Assembly: GCA_039818165.1 (NCBI GenBank)
Contig: JBCBUL010000004.1
Span: 79,568 to 143,567 of the forward strand
Source of the DNA: UBA5336 sp039818165
Lineage (GTDB): Bacteria > Pseudomonadota > Alphaproteobacteria > Caulobacterales > Hyphomonadaceae
Length of the DNA stretch: 64,000 nucleotides
Direction of reading: 5' to 3'
Positions 34,112 to 49,100 of the stretch are shown piece after piece. The position numbers were made by a program, and so were the translations under genes. The notes beneath the pieces were generated by a model. That model made no database searches and had not been told where the DNA came from. It saw nothing but the letters and a program-made list of their open reading frames with translations. Each line of letters starts with the position of its first letter. Position 1 is the stretch's first letter.

Positions 34112-37100
34112 CTAGCCAAGACCTGCCCAGTCTGTGTCGTCCAGCGTCCAGCTGGAAAGCTCATCGAATTCAAACGGTGCGAAGCCATTATCGGTCGGTC
34201 GAACATCGAGGCTGGACATGCCCAGATCGATTTCACTGGCCGTCGACTGGTCCATATAGGCTTCCAGAACGCTCTCGGTGCCGAGCGCTGGCAACGCGTT
34301 GAAGTTGATCGCGTCAGCTTCAAGCAAGGCATCAACTCCCGTCGAATTTGCCGCCCCGGCCGTACCGGCTTCAGCATCGAGCGACGCGAAGTCGAACGCT
34401 TCGAGTTGAGAAGGCTGAGCTGCCGGTGCCTGGGCGCGGCCTCCACCGAGGTCCACAACGAAGGCTCCGGTTGCCGATGGCGTTGCGAGCATGGCCGCGT
34501 CGACACCCATGACAGGCTGCATCTCCAATCCTGCTCCGAACTGTACAGGCAGTTCGAACACCGGAACGTCGAAGGCGACTTCAACTTCTTCTCCGGTCGG
34601 CGCGACCTCTTCCTCAGACACCTCGATTGGTGGCGGCGGGATTGTGGCCGCAACCTCAAGCGCCGGAGCTTCTACGCCGTCTTGCACTTGGACCTCGGCA
34701 ACAAACGTCACCGTGACCGACACTTCGCCGAGCAACTCACCGTTGCCACCACCGCTCGCGAAGACCTGGGCGCTGAAGGTCGCCGTGGATCCAAGCGCGC
34801 CGAGTGGTTCGCTATTGTAGTCGCCATTGCTGTCGTTGAAGAGCGCATAGGGAAGTCCGCCCTGGACTGTCAGCTGCTGTCCATCGAGGAACATGCGTGC
34901 GGACTTCGGTTCTCCCGGACCAGTGTAGATGGCCGCAATGTTGTACTGACCATCCGTCACCTCGTTGACGCCGATGACGTCTGTCGAGGACAGCGGGCGG
35001 ATCAACACGTCGGTTTCTGGATCAACAAGCCACAGCACCACAGGGCCTTCAGGTGGCGGAGGCGCTTCGCTGACTGTTACCGAGAAGGTTTGGCTAACGG
35101 CATTCTGGTCATCATCGGTCGCGGTGACCGTGATGTCGTAGGTGCCTGGCGCCAGTCCGGCGGGCGCGGAGACCGTAGACCCGTTGACCGAGAAGCCTGC
35201 AGGCGCCGCGATGGAGATGGTGAGCGGGTCACCATCGGCATCATCGAACGCATTCCCCGGAACCGTCAGGCTGAAGGCCTCTTCGTCGGTGATTGCCTGA
35301 TCAGCGATGGCGACATCCACAACAGGCACGGTGCTTGTGTCGGGCAGGACCGTCAGAGTGAACGTATCCGAGGCTGTGAACTCTCCATCCGAGGCAGTCA
35401 CCGTGATGTTGAAGGTTCCTGCAGCAGCCGGCGTTCCCGTGATGGACGTTCCGTTGAACGAGAGCCCCTGGGGCAGGCCGTTGGCTTGCAAGGCCAGTCC
35501 GTCATTGTCCGGATCGGTGAACACGTTGGACACGTCGATGTCGACTGCTGCCCCCAGGGCGACGTCTTCATCGGCAACCGCGGTGCTCACAACAGGTGCC
35601 CGGTTCGGGATTTCACCTTCAGTGTAGGTCACGACGAAGCTGGACGATGCGAGAAGTGGCCCATTGCCATTGTTCTGGGCGTAGATCTCAACGGTGATGT
35701 TCTGAACCGTCCCATCGGCCGGTGCATCGATCTCGTTGAAGTCACCTTTAGAGTCCGCGAACATGGCGTAAGGCACGCCGCTCTCGGTTTTCACCTGGCT
35801 ACCATTCAGGAAGAACACCGCCGATTCATCACCGGTTCCGTTGAACTCCGCCTCGAGGTTGTACACACCCGACTGGATCTCAGCGAGGTTGACGACATCG
35901 TTTGCATCCAGCGCACGGATACGCTGGTCGGTCAGCGCATCGATCAGCCAAAGCGTCACATCGCCGGTATCAACAGGCTCGCTGACCGTAACATTGAACG
36001 TCTGGCTGACAGTGTTCAGGTCGTCATCAGTCGCCGTCACTGTGATGGGATAAGTGCCCACGGCTAGCCCGGCAAGTGCCGTCACCGTGGAACCGTTCAC
36101 CGAAAACCCTGCAGGCGCAGAGATCGCAATGGTGAGCGTATCGCCATCGGCATCATCGAAGGCATTGCCCGGAACCGTGAAGCTGAATGCCTCATCGGTT
36201 TCGATGGCCTGGTCGGCGATCTCATTGGCCACGGTTGGCACCGTGTCACCCTCTGGCAGGACGATCAGCACGAAGACATCTGTCACCGTGGCCTGTCCGT
36301 CATTCGCCGTCACAGACACTGTGAAGGTGCCAATTTCGGTTGGCGTCCCGGAAATGGTGCCGTTGTTGAGGCTCACGCCATTCGGAAGGCCCGAGACGGA
36401 GAAGCTCAGCCCGTCATTGTCTGCATCGCTGAAGACATTCGACAGGTCGATGTTGACCGCATTACCATCCTGGACATCGGCGTCGGGCAGTGCGTTGGCC
36501 ACGACCGGAGGTGTGTTGCCTCCTCCCGTGGATCCGCCCGTCGCAGAGATGTCCAGCGTCACCGAGATATGCTCGATGAAGCGTGTGCCCCCCTCGCCCG
36601 TGATCTGGAGGTTGATGATGTCACCGCCATTGAGCGGACCCTGGCTGGCGATAAGCTCGTTCACCAGGCTGGCAATGTCGGCCACGTTTTCAATCGTGGC
36701 TTCATCTTGCCAGGTGCCCGTGATGTCAGCTTCCACCGATCCCGGAAGGAAGTCCTTCCCGTTCTGGAAGTCGCCAGCCTCCTTGGTGTCCTCGACCTGG
36801 AAGGTGAGGGTCGCATCGCCGGAATGGGTCCGGTCGGACCGCCAGCTGATCAGCGCGCTTTCGACATTGGTCACGTTGGTAACGCCGTCTTCCACCGTCA
36901 GGCGGATCTGGATCGTCTTGTCCGTTTCCAGGTCGTTGGAGTTGATCGAGCTTCCCAGCTCGATGTCATCCTGCGCGCCGAGGGTCACAGCCTGGAAGTC
37001 CTGCTGTGCGCCCTGCTCTGCGATGATGATGTTGAAAGTCTGGCTCACAGAATTCTGGTCATCATCGGTGGCCACGATTGTGATCGGATAGCTTCCGAGT

Positions 37101-40100
37101 GGCAGGTTATCCGGCGCAGTGACGACACCGTTTTCGAACGTGAAGCCGGACGGTAGGCCTGGCGCCGTGAGGATCAGCGCATCACCGTCTGCATCATCGA
37201 ATGCATTCGCCGGAATGGTGAAGGAGACACCATTGCCCTGAATGATCGTCTGATCCGTAATCTCTACTACGACTTCAGGCTCAGTTGGTCCGGTCGGCAC
37301 GAAATCCGAATCTGGAGCATTGAGACCGGGATTGCCGCCTTTGTTCAACTCGAAGAAATCGATGTTGAAGCCGGGCGAACGCCCCGCGATCTGGATTGTG
37401 TGGAACCCTGCTTCCAAGTCGAATACGGCGGAGAAGTTAGGCTCCTCCTCAGAAACGCTGTCCACCCCAGATGCAAAGCCGAACTGGCCGGTTGGGTTGC
37501 CGAAAACTTTGATGAAACCATCATTTGAAACCGCGTCAGTCTCATTCACAAGGAACTGTTCGGCGTCATCATCGATACGGAACCAAATGTCGTTGCGCGC
37601 ATCACTCGGATCGGCGCTCTCACGGCCACCCCGAACGCGCAAGGTATACTCACCCGCTTCGCCTTCTGGAATGAAGATCTGGTAGGTCAGAATGCTGTCG
37701 GCCTGCGGCGCGTTTGGAGCGAGATCTCCATCGCCGAGGAACTCCCAGTAGTAGCTGCCTGAACCTTGGGCATCACCCAGTGAGCTTTCACCATCGGGTT
37801 GGTACACCCATGATCCGCCGGGATTTGTGCCCGCATTGATAGCGTTGGAGTCCTCAATCTGAATTTTGAAGCGGAAACCACCGCCTGTGTCGATACCCTC
37901 AAAGTAGCCACCGGGATCGACCTCGCCTGGCACAACCGGCGTACCCGTTGGGTTGGTCAGGTAAACGGGATCAGAGACCGGGCCGAGCGCAACCTTGTCG
38001 ACAACACTCGTATCGGTGGAGTCTACGATGACCGCAGCGGACACGGAGATCGGCTGGATGCCCGCATCCGGGATGTCCACATTTCCGGGGTCGTTGTTGT
38101 AGTCGAAGGCGTTGATCGGAACAGTCGCGGTTCCATCCGGGCCGATGACAACATCCACGGTCTGTACGTCGAAGGCATTATTGGCCTCGAACTCCGGATG
38201 CTGGGTCGCCAAACGGTTGGCCACAATGTCGGCAATGCCGCCATCGGGGTTCGTGACGGGGTTGAAGCCCTTGGTTAGCACCACCCGTACCGTTGCACCG
38301 GCCGGGCCATCGATTTCGATCACAGGCTCAGTTCCGCCGTAAACGGCGTTCGTGTCATTTGCGTCGAAGCCGTCCACGGTGGCGCTGACAGTTGGAGCAC
38401 CGCGCCCTTCAACCGCTTCGCCGACGCTTCCTGCAAGCGAGCCATCTGAGTGGAGATACCCGGTGGCGGTGGAGCCATCGTCGAACACCACAGTGAACTT
38501 GGAGCCAATCAGCTCCGCACCCGAAACGCCACCGACATCCCAGCCGTCCAATGCGCCCGGGTCGACACCCAGGGGACCACCTTTGAGCAGGCCAGCGATG
38601 GAGTTCGGGTCCATGTCGCCAGAGAAGCCGACGAGTTCGCCATTCTCGAAGCCGCCGTCGCTGCCGTCAAACTTGATCAGCAGCCCACGGAAACCGCCGC
38701 TGGCGGGTAAGCCGCCGCCGGACGTATTTGCAATCGGCTGACTGCCCGGCAAGAGATAGGTCTCCCCCGCCTCAAAGACCGCACCTGTGCCATTTCCGCT
38801 CTCGGAATTGACTGCAAACGCTTTCGCCGACGTGTCCCCGCCTGTGCCGTCAAAGTCGAACACGCTATCGCCATAGAGGGCATTTCGCACATCGATGAAG
38901 ACCGCGGCCACCTGCTTTTCACCGGTGTTGGTCAGCTCGAAGCTATTGGCTCCGAAGTTAGATGAGCGGACGTTGTTCACGCCATCCATGACGGTGAGGA
39001 TTACCGATCCGGTATCGCCCGCGCCGTATTGGCCGTCATTATCGACGCCATCAAGGTTTGCGAGGATATCGTCGACGGGGTCGACATCCTGGCGGGAGAA
39101 CTCGACCGGCGCACCTGCTGCGTTCGCATTGCCAAGCGTATCTGCCAACGTATCGGCGGCGAGTGACGCGGTGAACAGCGTTCCGCCCCAACCACCGGCG
39201 GGCGCTGCGTAGGTGTAGGTGTACACGCCGCCGCCCAGGTCAACGACTGCAGGTGTTCCGAAGACGTCTCCGTCATCGTTGGAGGTGAGCAACAGCTCGT
39301 CTCCATCAATCGTTGCGAAGTCGACACCCGTGTCATCGGCATAGGTCACCGTGACCACGAGCGGCGCATTGGCGTTGGCAGGACCGTCGCTTTCGATGAC
39401 CGCGTCCGGGCCGTCCGTATCGAGGTTGCCATCGGTGAGCGACAGGCTCTCGACACTGACTGTGAACGCTTCATCCGGTCCACCCGTCTGGGTGTGAGTG
39501 ACACCAAAGGCTGGCACATCGCCGCTGCCTTGGATGGCGTCAAACAAATCTCCAGACGTAAGCGTCTTCGTGCCAATTGTTCCGGAGCTTACCACGGCGC
39601 CGGTTTCATCGAACGCTACATAGCTGCCTGTGAAGATCACCTCTGTCGCCGTGACCAGCGTGTCCACCGTCAGCTCAACCGAGGCATAGCTGCTAGCAGT
39701 TAGATCGATGGGATTGGCTTTAATGTCAGGGCCGTCGAAGCCTGCATCGTCAGTCTTGCCGGACAGTTCAAACAAGGCGCCCGGCGACCCTGCGACCAAT
39801 TTCAGGAAATTGCCGCCATCGGTCGCAATCAGCAAGCCATACTGTTCGAAGCTGGACGGCGCTTTATCGCCACCGAAGTATGGATTGTCGAACTTGCCGG
39901 TGAACGTGAACTCATCGCCGACTGACGCACCGAAGGTGAAGGCCGACGACGCATTGTTGGTGTCGGTCGCGCTCGATTCGATCTGCAGACGCTTACCGTT
40001 CGGCGTATCGACCACCTGCGCCCCGTTGTTGGTGGCATAGTCGAGCTCCTGAACAACACCGTCAAAGGTTGGGTTCACGCCTGTGAAGCCCGCAGCGAAC

Positions 40101-43100
40101 GGCGAGTCGCCGGCCTCAAGTCCTTCGAAGCTGATATCCACGCTTCCAACGGTCGGCAGGTCAACGCCCTGATTGGTGTCATCATAGGCAAACCGATCGG
40201 CGGCATTGGTAATGCCGTCCTGGTCGATGTCGTCGTCCTGATTGTTCAGGATGGTGTCCTGGTCGAAGTCTTCATCGAGGTTGGCGCCCGGAGTTGCCGG
40301 GTCCGCAATCGTGAAGTTGACCGGGGTTCCAGCAGCATTGGTGTTGGCAGCTGGAGAGGTGTCAGCCACGCTGGCTTCCACCAGAGCGACGGAGAAGCCC
40401 GAGCCGAGCCAACCGCCGTCAGGCGCGGCGAACGTGTACGTTGCCGTGCCGTCCTGATTGTCGACAAAGGTCGGTGTCGGGATCACGTCGGCGACATTGT
40501 CAGACGTCAGTACAACTTCATCGCCGTCCAAAGTGGCCGGATCGACACTCGTATCGTCAGCAAATGTGGCTGTGACCACGATGTCGGAATTTGTGTCGAT
40601 CACTGGATCTACGACCAGGGTCGCCGTTGGACCGGCCAGATCCAGATTGCCATCTGTGAGCGAGAGCTCGGACAGGCTGACCGGGAACGGATCGTCCGCC
40701 CCGCCCACTTGCGTGTGGCTGATGCCGAAGGCCAGAGCCGTGTCGCCAGCCTGGATCGCATCAAAGATTGGGCCGGATGTCAGCGTCATCGGCGCGAGCG
40801 CGCCCGTCTGCAGTGTGTTTCCGTCCGCATCCAGCGTCGTCCAGGTGCCGGTGAAGATGACTTCCGTCTCTGTGACTTCCGCATCAAGGTCCAGCTTGGT
40901 CGCCGCATGGGAGACCTTGTCGGCCAATGGGCTGAGCTTTGGCGGGTTGGCATCGTCCACATTGGCCGTCTTGCCGGACAGTTCGAAGTCTGCCCCCGGC
41001 GAGCCCGTCACGAACTTCACGAACGTGCCGCCATCGATGCCGATGATCAGGCCATACTGCTCGAAGTCGGCAGGCGTTTCAGGGGTTTCCAGACCGTTGA
41101 AGTATGGATTGTCGAACGTGCCTGACAGCGTGAAGTCATCGCTGACCTTGGCGCCGAATGTGAAGGCCGCCTGGCCTTCATTCGTGTCGGTCGCGGAGCT
41201 TTCCACCACGAGGCGGTTGCCATTGTCCGTCGAGACAATCTGGGCGCCATTGTTCGTGGCATAGTCCAGCTCGACCGTGCCTGCGCTGAAGGCTGGCATG
41301 ACGCCGGTGAAGCCCGCTTTGAAGGGCGAGTCACCATCGGCGAGCCCCGCCAGATCGATGTTGATCGCGCCGATATCGCTGAGCTGCACATCACCATCAT
41401 TGGCGTCATAGGCAAACCGGTCATCCGCGTTGGCCGTGCCGTCTTCGTCGATGTCGGTGTCTGCGGAATTGACCGCGCCGTCGTCGTCGAGGTCTTCGTC
41501 GAGATTGGCGCCGACTTCCGCGGACGTATCTTCGATGATCAGCGGTTCTGGAAGCGTCGCCGAGGACGCGTTGCCGAGCGTATCGAGAATAGCGCCTTCA
41601 ACCAGCGTCACACTGAAGTTGCCAGGCGCAAACCCTCCCACCGGCACAGCAAAAGTGAACGTGACTGTGTTGGTGTCGACATCGAACTCAAAGCTTGTGG
41701 CCGGCGTAATCACACCGCCTTCGTCTTCAATCACGAGATCGGTCGGCTCGATGCTTGCTTCATCGATGCCAGTCTCGTCTGCGAGCACGACTGTGATCTG
41801 CAAGTCTTCCTGATTGCCAGTCGTGCCGCCCGTGGTGACCGTGGCGGTTGGTCCATCGGTCTCATTTCCAACAACCGCGAAGACCACCGGCGTGCTTGGC
41901 AGGGAGGCATTCCCGCCGAGGTCGGAGAGCCCCCCATCCACAAGCGATGCCGTGTAATCACCGGACGTCCATCCGTCGACCGGCGCATCGAAGATCACCT
42001 CGATTTGCAGGGTTGTCGGGTTCAGAACGATACCCACAGGCGCAATAGTTCCATCCGGTCCTGTGAGGCTGAAGTCTTCGAGCGCCGCTGTTGAAACATC
42101 AAGCGCGCCAGCATCCTGGAAGTCCACGATCACGCGGATTTCACTATCTGGATCTGCCGGACCGGTCGGCAGCAACACGACCTCTGGCGGAGTTACATCG
42201 TTCAGCTGAACGGTGAACGTGTCGGTGATGCTGTTGTTCTCTGGATCGCTCGCCGTCACGGTGACTTCGATGGACTGACCGGTGAGCTCGTCAGGCGCTG
42301 TCCCTGAAAGACCATTTTCGTCCAGCGTGATCCAATCCGGCAGCGGGCTGCCATCGGACAGGGTTGCCGTGGTCGTGACCAGACCGCCTTCTGGATCGGT
42401 GAAGGTGAACGGGATGGTGAAGGCCGCGCCCGCATCCACTTCCAACAGATCTGGAATGTCATCTCCGGTTGGAGGCTCGTTGGCAGGTGTGTCGCCCGTG
42501 CGGGTGAAGGCCACCTTGTCGACGCGGACAAACTCGCCGTCGCCTCGCAGGCCGGTTAACGAGAAGTCGTCGCCTTCCTCGATCAGGATATTCTTGAACT
42601 CGATGGTGCGCAGGTTTTCACCCTGTGCAGCGTTGCCGGGTCCATCATTGTCCCAGATCCAGCTGCCCACCGTCTCACCGCCAACGGCGATCGATGCGGT
42701 GGACTGGCCATCGCTCTCGTCGAAGTAGGTCACCGCGATTGTGTACACGCCCGGTGTCACGCCTGCTGGCAGGTCAGTACTGACCGTGCTCTCCTCTTTG
42801 GAGTTCAAGCGGATCAAGGCGTTGTTCGAAGCATCTCCTGCGCCCTGGGCGAAGAAGGCGCTATTGTCCAATCCGGTGAAGTCTTCCGCTTCCAGTTCAA
42901 TTGGATCGGCGGTGACCGGAGGCTCTGGGTCATCACTGACAATGGTCACTGCGAGCAGGTTCGCGTTCGGATCAATCGTTCCGCTCGTCGTCGATGTCAG
43001 CGTCAGGTTGAGCGCTTCGTCGGCCTCGAAGTCGGTGTCATTGAAGATTTCCAGGATCACCGCAGCGGTGTCCTCGCCGATATCGAACGTAACCTGGCTT

Positions 43101-46100
43101 TCCGGGATCGCGCGATAGTCTTCGTCGGCCTGAACATCACCCGTGATTTCGAATGTGACCGTCGTTTGCTCTGTCGCTGCCTCAGAGAGTTGGATGGTCA
43201 GGGTCAGGCCATCCTCATTCTCTTCGAAGAGGGTCAATGCACCGGCCTGAACCAGCGAAACGATAACCGGCACAGGGATCACTGTAACCGTCGAAGCCGC
43301 GCTTTCGTTGGTGTTGCCTGCAGCATCGAAGACCGATCCGGCGAGCAGAGTCACATCGAGCGTCTCCGCAGTCCAGCCGCCAGCCGGAGCGTCAGCGGAA
43401 TAGGTCGCAATGCCGTTCAGGACATCAAAGTCTACGAGCGCCGCGGTAACGGTCGTCGTGCCGTCGCTGATGGTCAGTTCGTCGCCATCAATCGAAGCCT
43501 CGTCGAGCGCCACATCGTCACTGAACACCACGCTGATCGCGGCAGCATCGAACGGCGTTGCCACATCCGTTGCAGGCTGGATGATGCCCGTTGGAGCCGT
43601 CAGATCCTGATCGTCCTCAGTGACACTGACAGAGCCCGTTGCGGCCGTTGAGTCGACCTCGAAACCCTCGTCCGTGATGGACAGGATTGTGACCTGAACA
43701 GTTTCAGTACCGTTGTCCTCATCGTCGTTCGGCGCACTCACAACCAGCTCGCCGACACCGTTGGCATCGAACTCCAGTGTTTCCGTGGTGACCTCTGCGT
43801 CGCCATCCCCAATCTTGACGGACACTTCTGCGGAAAGCGTTGCGCTTTGCGCTTCGGAAAGCTGGACCGCAAAGACCAACGCGGTAGCGCCAACGTCCCC
43901 GCTCTCTTCGACGGGATCGAGATCCGAAATGGAGACCAATACGGGCTCAGGCACCTCGACCGTTGCAGATGTGCTGCCCGCCGCAATCGGATTGCCAGCG
44001 AGGTCCGTCACGGAAGCTGCCGCAAGCGAGGCGGTAAACTCGCCATTTTCCCATCCGCTAACCGGCGGCGTGAAGGTGTATGTGGCCACACCGGTTTCAA
44101 CGTTGAAGTCGAAGTCGCTGGCGATCAGATCGGTGACACCTGGGCCACTGAGCAAGACGTCGCCTGGTGCGACGGTCTCGACTTGGAGCGCCACATCGTC
44201 GGTGATCGTGACTTCGACGATGATCGGCGCGTCCGCATCCGTAATCGTGTCGATCTGCGCGAATACAGCAACCGGCGCTGTGGTGTCCGGTGCAGCTTCC
44301 ACGTTTAGGGTGATCTCAACCGTGGCGGCTTCGGCTTCAGCGATGTCCGTGGCCCCAACTGTGATGGTGTAGCTGCCTTCGGCTAGTGTGGCCGGGACGG
44401 TGACGGTCGTACCATCGATTGTAATCGATGGATCGGAGGCCGAGAGCACTGGCGTAACCACATCCCCGACATCGACATCATCGAATGTCAGGAACGGCGC
44501 GAGATCGATGACCGTTTCCTCGCCCGCCGTAGCCGTCGCGGTGTCCGTGGTGCTCTCAACTGTCGGTGCATCGTTGGTGTTGTTGACGGTCAGGTCGAAG
44601 AGCGCGTCCACACTCTGTCCGGCCGCATCCGTCGCCGTCACTTTCACGGAGACCGTGCCCACATCATCATTCTCGGGCGTGCCGGAGAAGGCCCCAGTAT
44701 CTGCATCAAATGAAAGCCAGGCTGGAAGCGCTGTGTCGTCGGCCAGCGTCGCCGCAAGCGTCAGATTCTCCGCACCGCCATCATCGGCAAAGGCATCTGC
44801 GGGGACCGTGAAGTCATAAAGGGCGTCTTCGTCGGTCGATTGGGCCGCAATGCCCTGATCAATTGTTGGTTCCTCGTCTACCGGATCAGCGATCTTGACC
44901 ACTTCAATGGCTTTCAAGGCTGAGCGCTGGTTGTCCAGTTGAGAAATGGCCTCAATGTCTAGGATGCCATCTTCGCTGACCACAACCTGAACCGTGCGCA
45001 TGAACGCACCCTTCGGCCCGGCAATCGCGATCTGGTCAATATTGTCCAGGGCCGGATCAACCGTGCCCTCGACGGCCACGTCCATGACGCGCCCATTGAC
45101 GGCATCGACGCCGCCAAACAGTTCGGCGAAGAACAGGCGCACTTCGACTGTGGTGCCCGCTTCGACAGGGAACTCGTAGGTCAGATTTGTCGTGTCTTCA
45201 GGGTCTGGATCGCTGCGCTCTGTGTTGAAGATAATAAGCGGCGTATTGGCCAGCACACTGGCATCCGGGAGGATTGGGCCTGGGTGCGCGCTGCCATTGT
45301 TGCCATCGTAGAGGTCACCTGTGTTGGTAGAGTTCGCCACAAGGTATGGGCTGTTGCCCGCCGCACCCGTAATCCCCGTGTCGGCTGTCCAGGCTGGACC
45401 ATCATCGATGGCCGCCACTTCAGGCCCGCCTACATTGACCCGGAACAGGACATCGCCGGCCGGCGGGATAACGGTATCATCCTCGGTGACCGTGCCCGTC
45501 GCGGAGTCTGCCGTTGTATCCACCTCAAAACCAGGCGTTTCGATGGAAACGAGCTCGAGCGTAATGTCATCATCGCCCGTATCGACGTCATCATTGTCGA
45601 CCGGCACAATGAGCGTGCCAGCACCCGTGGCGTCGAAAGCCACGGTGAAGGTCTCAAGGGTCGGCTCGGCACCATTGATCGAGACATTGGCCGTGATTTC
45701 GAGGCTTGCCTCTGCAGCTTCGGAGAGTTGGAGCGCGAAGTTCACATCTGTTGTGCCTTCGTCTCCCGACTCCTCGATCGGTGCGGCATCGGACACTGAC
45801 ACCAGTACTGGAGGCGCCTCCAGTGCGGTGACTTCGACATACTGGTAGGAGACATCATATGTCGAAGGCGAGCTGCCGCCGGTCGACGTCTGAATGACAC
45901 CCACACCAAGCGGCGCGCCAGATTCCACCAGTGTTTTCAGGTTGTTGCCCTGGGACGGCAGGTCGATGAGCGTGATTGTTCCGACCGTCTGATCGGGAGC
46001 GCCGATCACATTACCGAAAGCGTCGTAGAAGGTGTAGAAGGCCGTCGCCACAGCGCCAAGGTCCGGATCGATGGAGACCTCCAGGCGAATGGAGACTTCC

Positions 46101-49100
46101 TCTGCGCCTGCTGGCGTCGTCGTGCCACCTGCCGTGGTTGTTCCGGATCCGTTGCCATTATTGGGGTTGGTGTTGTCCTGGGCCAGTTCGAACTGCGCCC
46201 CGGCCCGTCCGTACACGGCCTTAACGAGGGTGTTCTGATCAACGCCAATGACCACGCCCGTTGCCTGGAAGTCCCCAGGTGTCTGGTCGCCATCCGCCAC
46301 CGAGTCAAAGTCCGGTATTTCGAAGCGTGTCTCCACGCTCAGGCCGTTTTCAGCCGAGTAGGCTGCCACGAACGCGTTCTGCTGGGAGTTTCCATTGCTG
46401 AAATGGTCGCCCGTTGTCACGTTGATGTTCAGCGAACCGCCCGACACCTCCGCATTGTTCAGGTCGACCTCTTCGGCGCCGCCATCGTTTGGCAGTTCGT
46501 TCGGGCGCACCAACGCACCGGTCAGCCCGTTTTCAAACGGTGTACCGTCGGTGTCGAATTCGAGGCGAATGCTCTCGCCGGCTGCCAGTGCGGTGCCGGC
46601 ATTGGTGGCATCAAAGCGGAACGTCTCCACGCCATTAGCCGCGCCGTCACCATCAATGTCATCGTCTTCGAAATTGAGGAGCCCGTCCTGATCGAGGTCG
46701 TCATTTGGGGCCGAACCGATCGGCGCGAGGGTGTTGTCGTCATTGACCGGGAAAGGTTGGCTAACGGAAACACCCGGCTGGCCGGACTCGTCTGTCGCGG
46801 TGACGGTCAGGTCGAGGAACTCCGCGGTTTCGAAGTCGAGAACGGTCCCGGCCTGCAGGAAGATCTCACTGTTGTTGACAACCTCGAAGACGCTGTCCTG
46901 CGGCACGGAGACCACGACTGGGCTCTGGCCGTCGTCATCGAAAATGACATCAGCAATCTTAATCGCGACGCTGGTATCCGCGGTTTCGTCGATGGAGTTG
47001 AGCACAAAATCGAGCGTGAGATTCGTCGGCGGCAAGTCTGGGTCGTTGTTGCCGACATCAGCGACGGAGACCGTGAAGGACACAGGCGTTGCGCTGTCGA
47101 GCACACCGTCTGTTGCAAACACGGCGACGGTGTAGTCGCCAGCTGCAACGCTGTCGTCAACTAAGAGAGTCGCTCCATTGAGGTCGAAGCCGGCGACCTG
47201 GTCGACGTCAACATCGTCAATGGTCACCTTCAGCGTCGGCGCGTCGTTCTGGTCTTCGTCCGCCAGGACAAGTCCAGAAAGATCGGCGGACCCCGCCACG
47301 CCAGCATCTGTCTGAACGTCAGCAATCGTCCCGGTGATGGTTGGGGCCTCATTCACATCTGTAAGCAGCGCGCCAAGCGCCGCGGAGGTCGCTGAACCAA
47401 CGGCATCAGTGGCCACGACCGAAACATCGAAGCTTGACTGGCCCTCGAAGTCGAGACTTGCGCCCGCACTCAAGAACAACTCATTGCCCTGAATTTCGAA
47501 CAGACCTTGATCGGCCCCTTCAAGCGTCAGCGTCACGGGGCTTGCGGCATCGTCGGCAACCACAATGTCAGCGACCTTGATGGCCGCTGTCGTATCAGCG
47601 TCCTCGGGCAGAGCGACGATGTTTTCAAGCATCACGCTTGTCGGCGCGGTGTCGGCTGGGCCGTCCAGCGACCGGATCGTCAGGAAGTCGTAATTTGCAG
47701 TCAGCTCGTTGGCTGCACCGGCGCCGAAATCGGTGACAAAGATCCCGTAGGCAAGGTTGCCATCACCGCCGGTGAGCGGGTTGGCACCGTCCATCGCTGC
47801 AAGCAGGCTGCTATTGGCGAGAATATCGGCCGGTGGGGTGGTGAAGCTCTCAAGGAGGGCGCCGTCGGCTGCTGCGAAGAAGTCGACCTGGGCTACAATC
47901 TGACCATTCGTGCCAGCCGACCGGTCAACGATCAGGCGGAACTCAATGTCCCCGACAAGTGAGAGGTCGACAGATGGGCCACCATCCGCACCGAACACAT
48001 AGTTCTTGTCGCCGCCCTCAAGAGACTGATTGTGCCCAATCTGGAGCCGTGGCGGATTGGGCCCGTTGTCCGATACAACGAGCTTGACGAAGTCATCGAC
48101 ACCGCCAGCGCCAAGCGTAATGCCGAACTGCTCGAAACCACCTGTCGCCCCGGTATTCGCAAACCATTCAGCGCTGTTGGCACGCGCATGGACTTCGAAT
48201 GACGTTGCGCCGGAGACGTCGACTGCCGACTGATATCCATCCGCAAGTGTGTTGTTCGTGACCGAGTCGTTAGCTCCGCCATTGATCGGGAACGCATCGA
48301 AAATGTCGGAGGTGACGCTGAGCGATCCTCCGGAAATCGACACTTTGTCTTCGTTCGTCCGGTCGCCGTAAGGATCGGTTTCGCTTGCGTTCGGATAATC
48401 GAAGGCCGGATTGACGAGGATACCGGTGAAACCACCCTCAGCGGAGAACGGATTCGTGGTGTCGGTGTTGAAATTCTGGGTGAACTCGCCGCCTGGCGTG
48501 AGCACCTTGTCGTCACCATTGCTGCCATCATAGGCAAACGGATCGTCTGTGTTCAGAATGCCGTCACCGTCGATATCGGTTGGCGAGACTGTTGCAACCG
48601 CTTCGCTGACAATCTCCAGCGTCGTCTCGGACAGATCCTGGTTCTGGTTGAACCACAGCGTATAGGTGCCTTCCTGCAGCGGCAGGCTGAGGCCGGTGGT
48701 CGGCTGGCCCGCGTTCTCAACGCTGGTGCTCGCCAGAAGCGGCAGGATGTCGTCGCCAATCTGCGATCCGCTATAGACCGTACCGCCGTCGAGGACCGCG
48801 CTTCCGCCTTCAATGTCGGCCTGCGTCGGGACGGAGTCCCCCTGTTGGATGCCGAGGAAGGCGGCGTTTCCGCCTCCGACATAGTCTGCGAGCGTAATGG
48901 CAGTGACCTGCTGTCCGGCCGCAACCGTAAAGGTGATGTAATCCGCATCGCCATTGTCGCCTGTGGAGATCAGGGTGTTGGTGCCCTCATTCAGCGTCAC
49001 ATCATCGGGGTCAGTGTTGGTGTTGGACCAGTCCCCTCCAGGTGCATCGGTGCCATTGAAGCTGTCGACCACAGGGGCGACATCATCGTTCTCAATCGTG

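Noticed and set aside
34406..37091. Long plus-strand open frames (553 and 345 residues) inside the giant gene
   Set aside because: They are antisense shadows of the repetitive giant gene; their Ser/Val/Pro-rich wording follows from its codon pattern.
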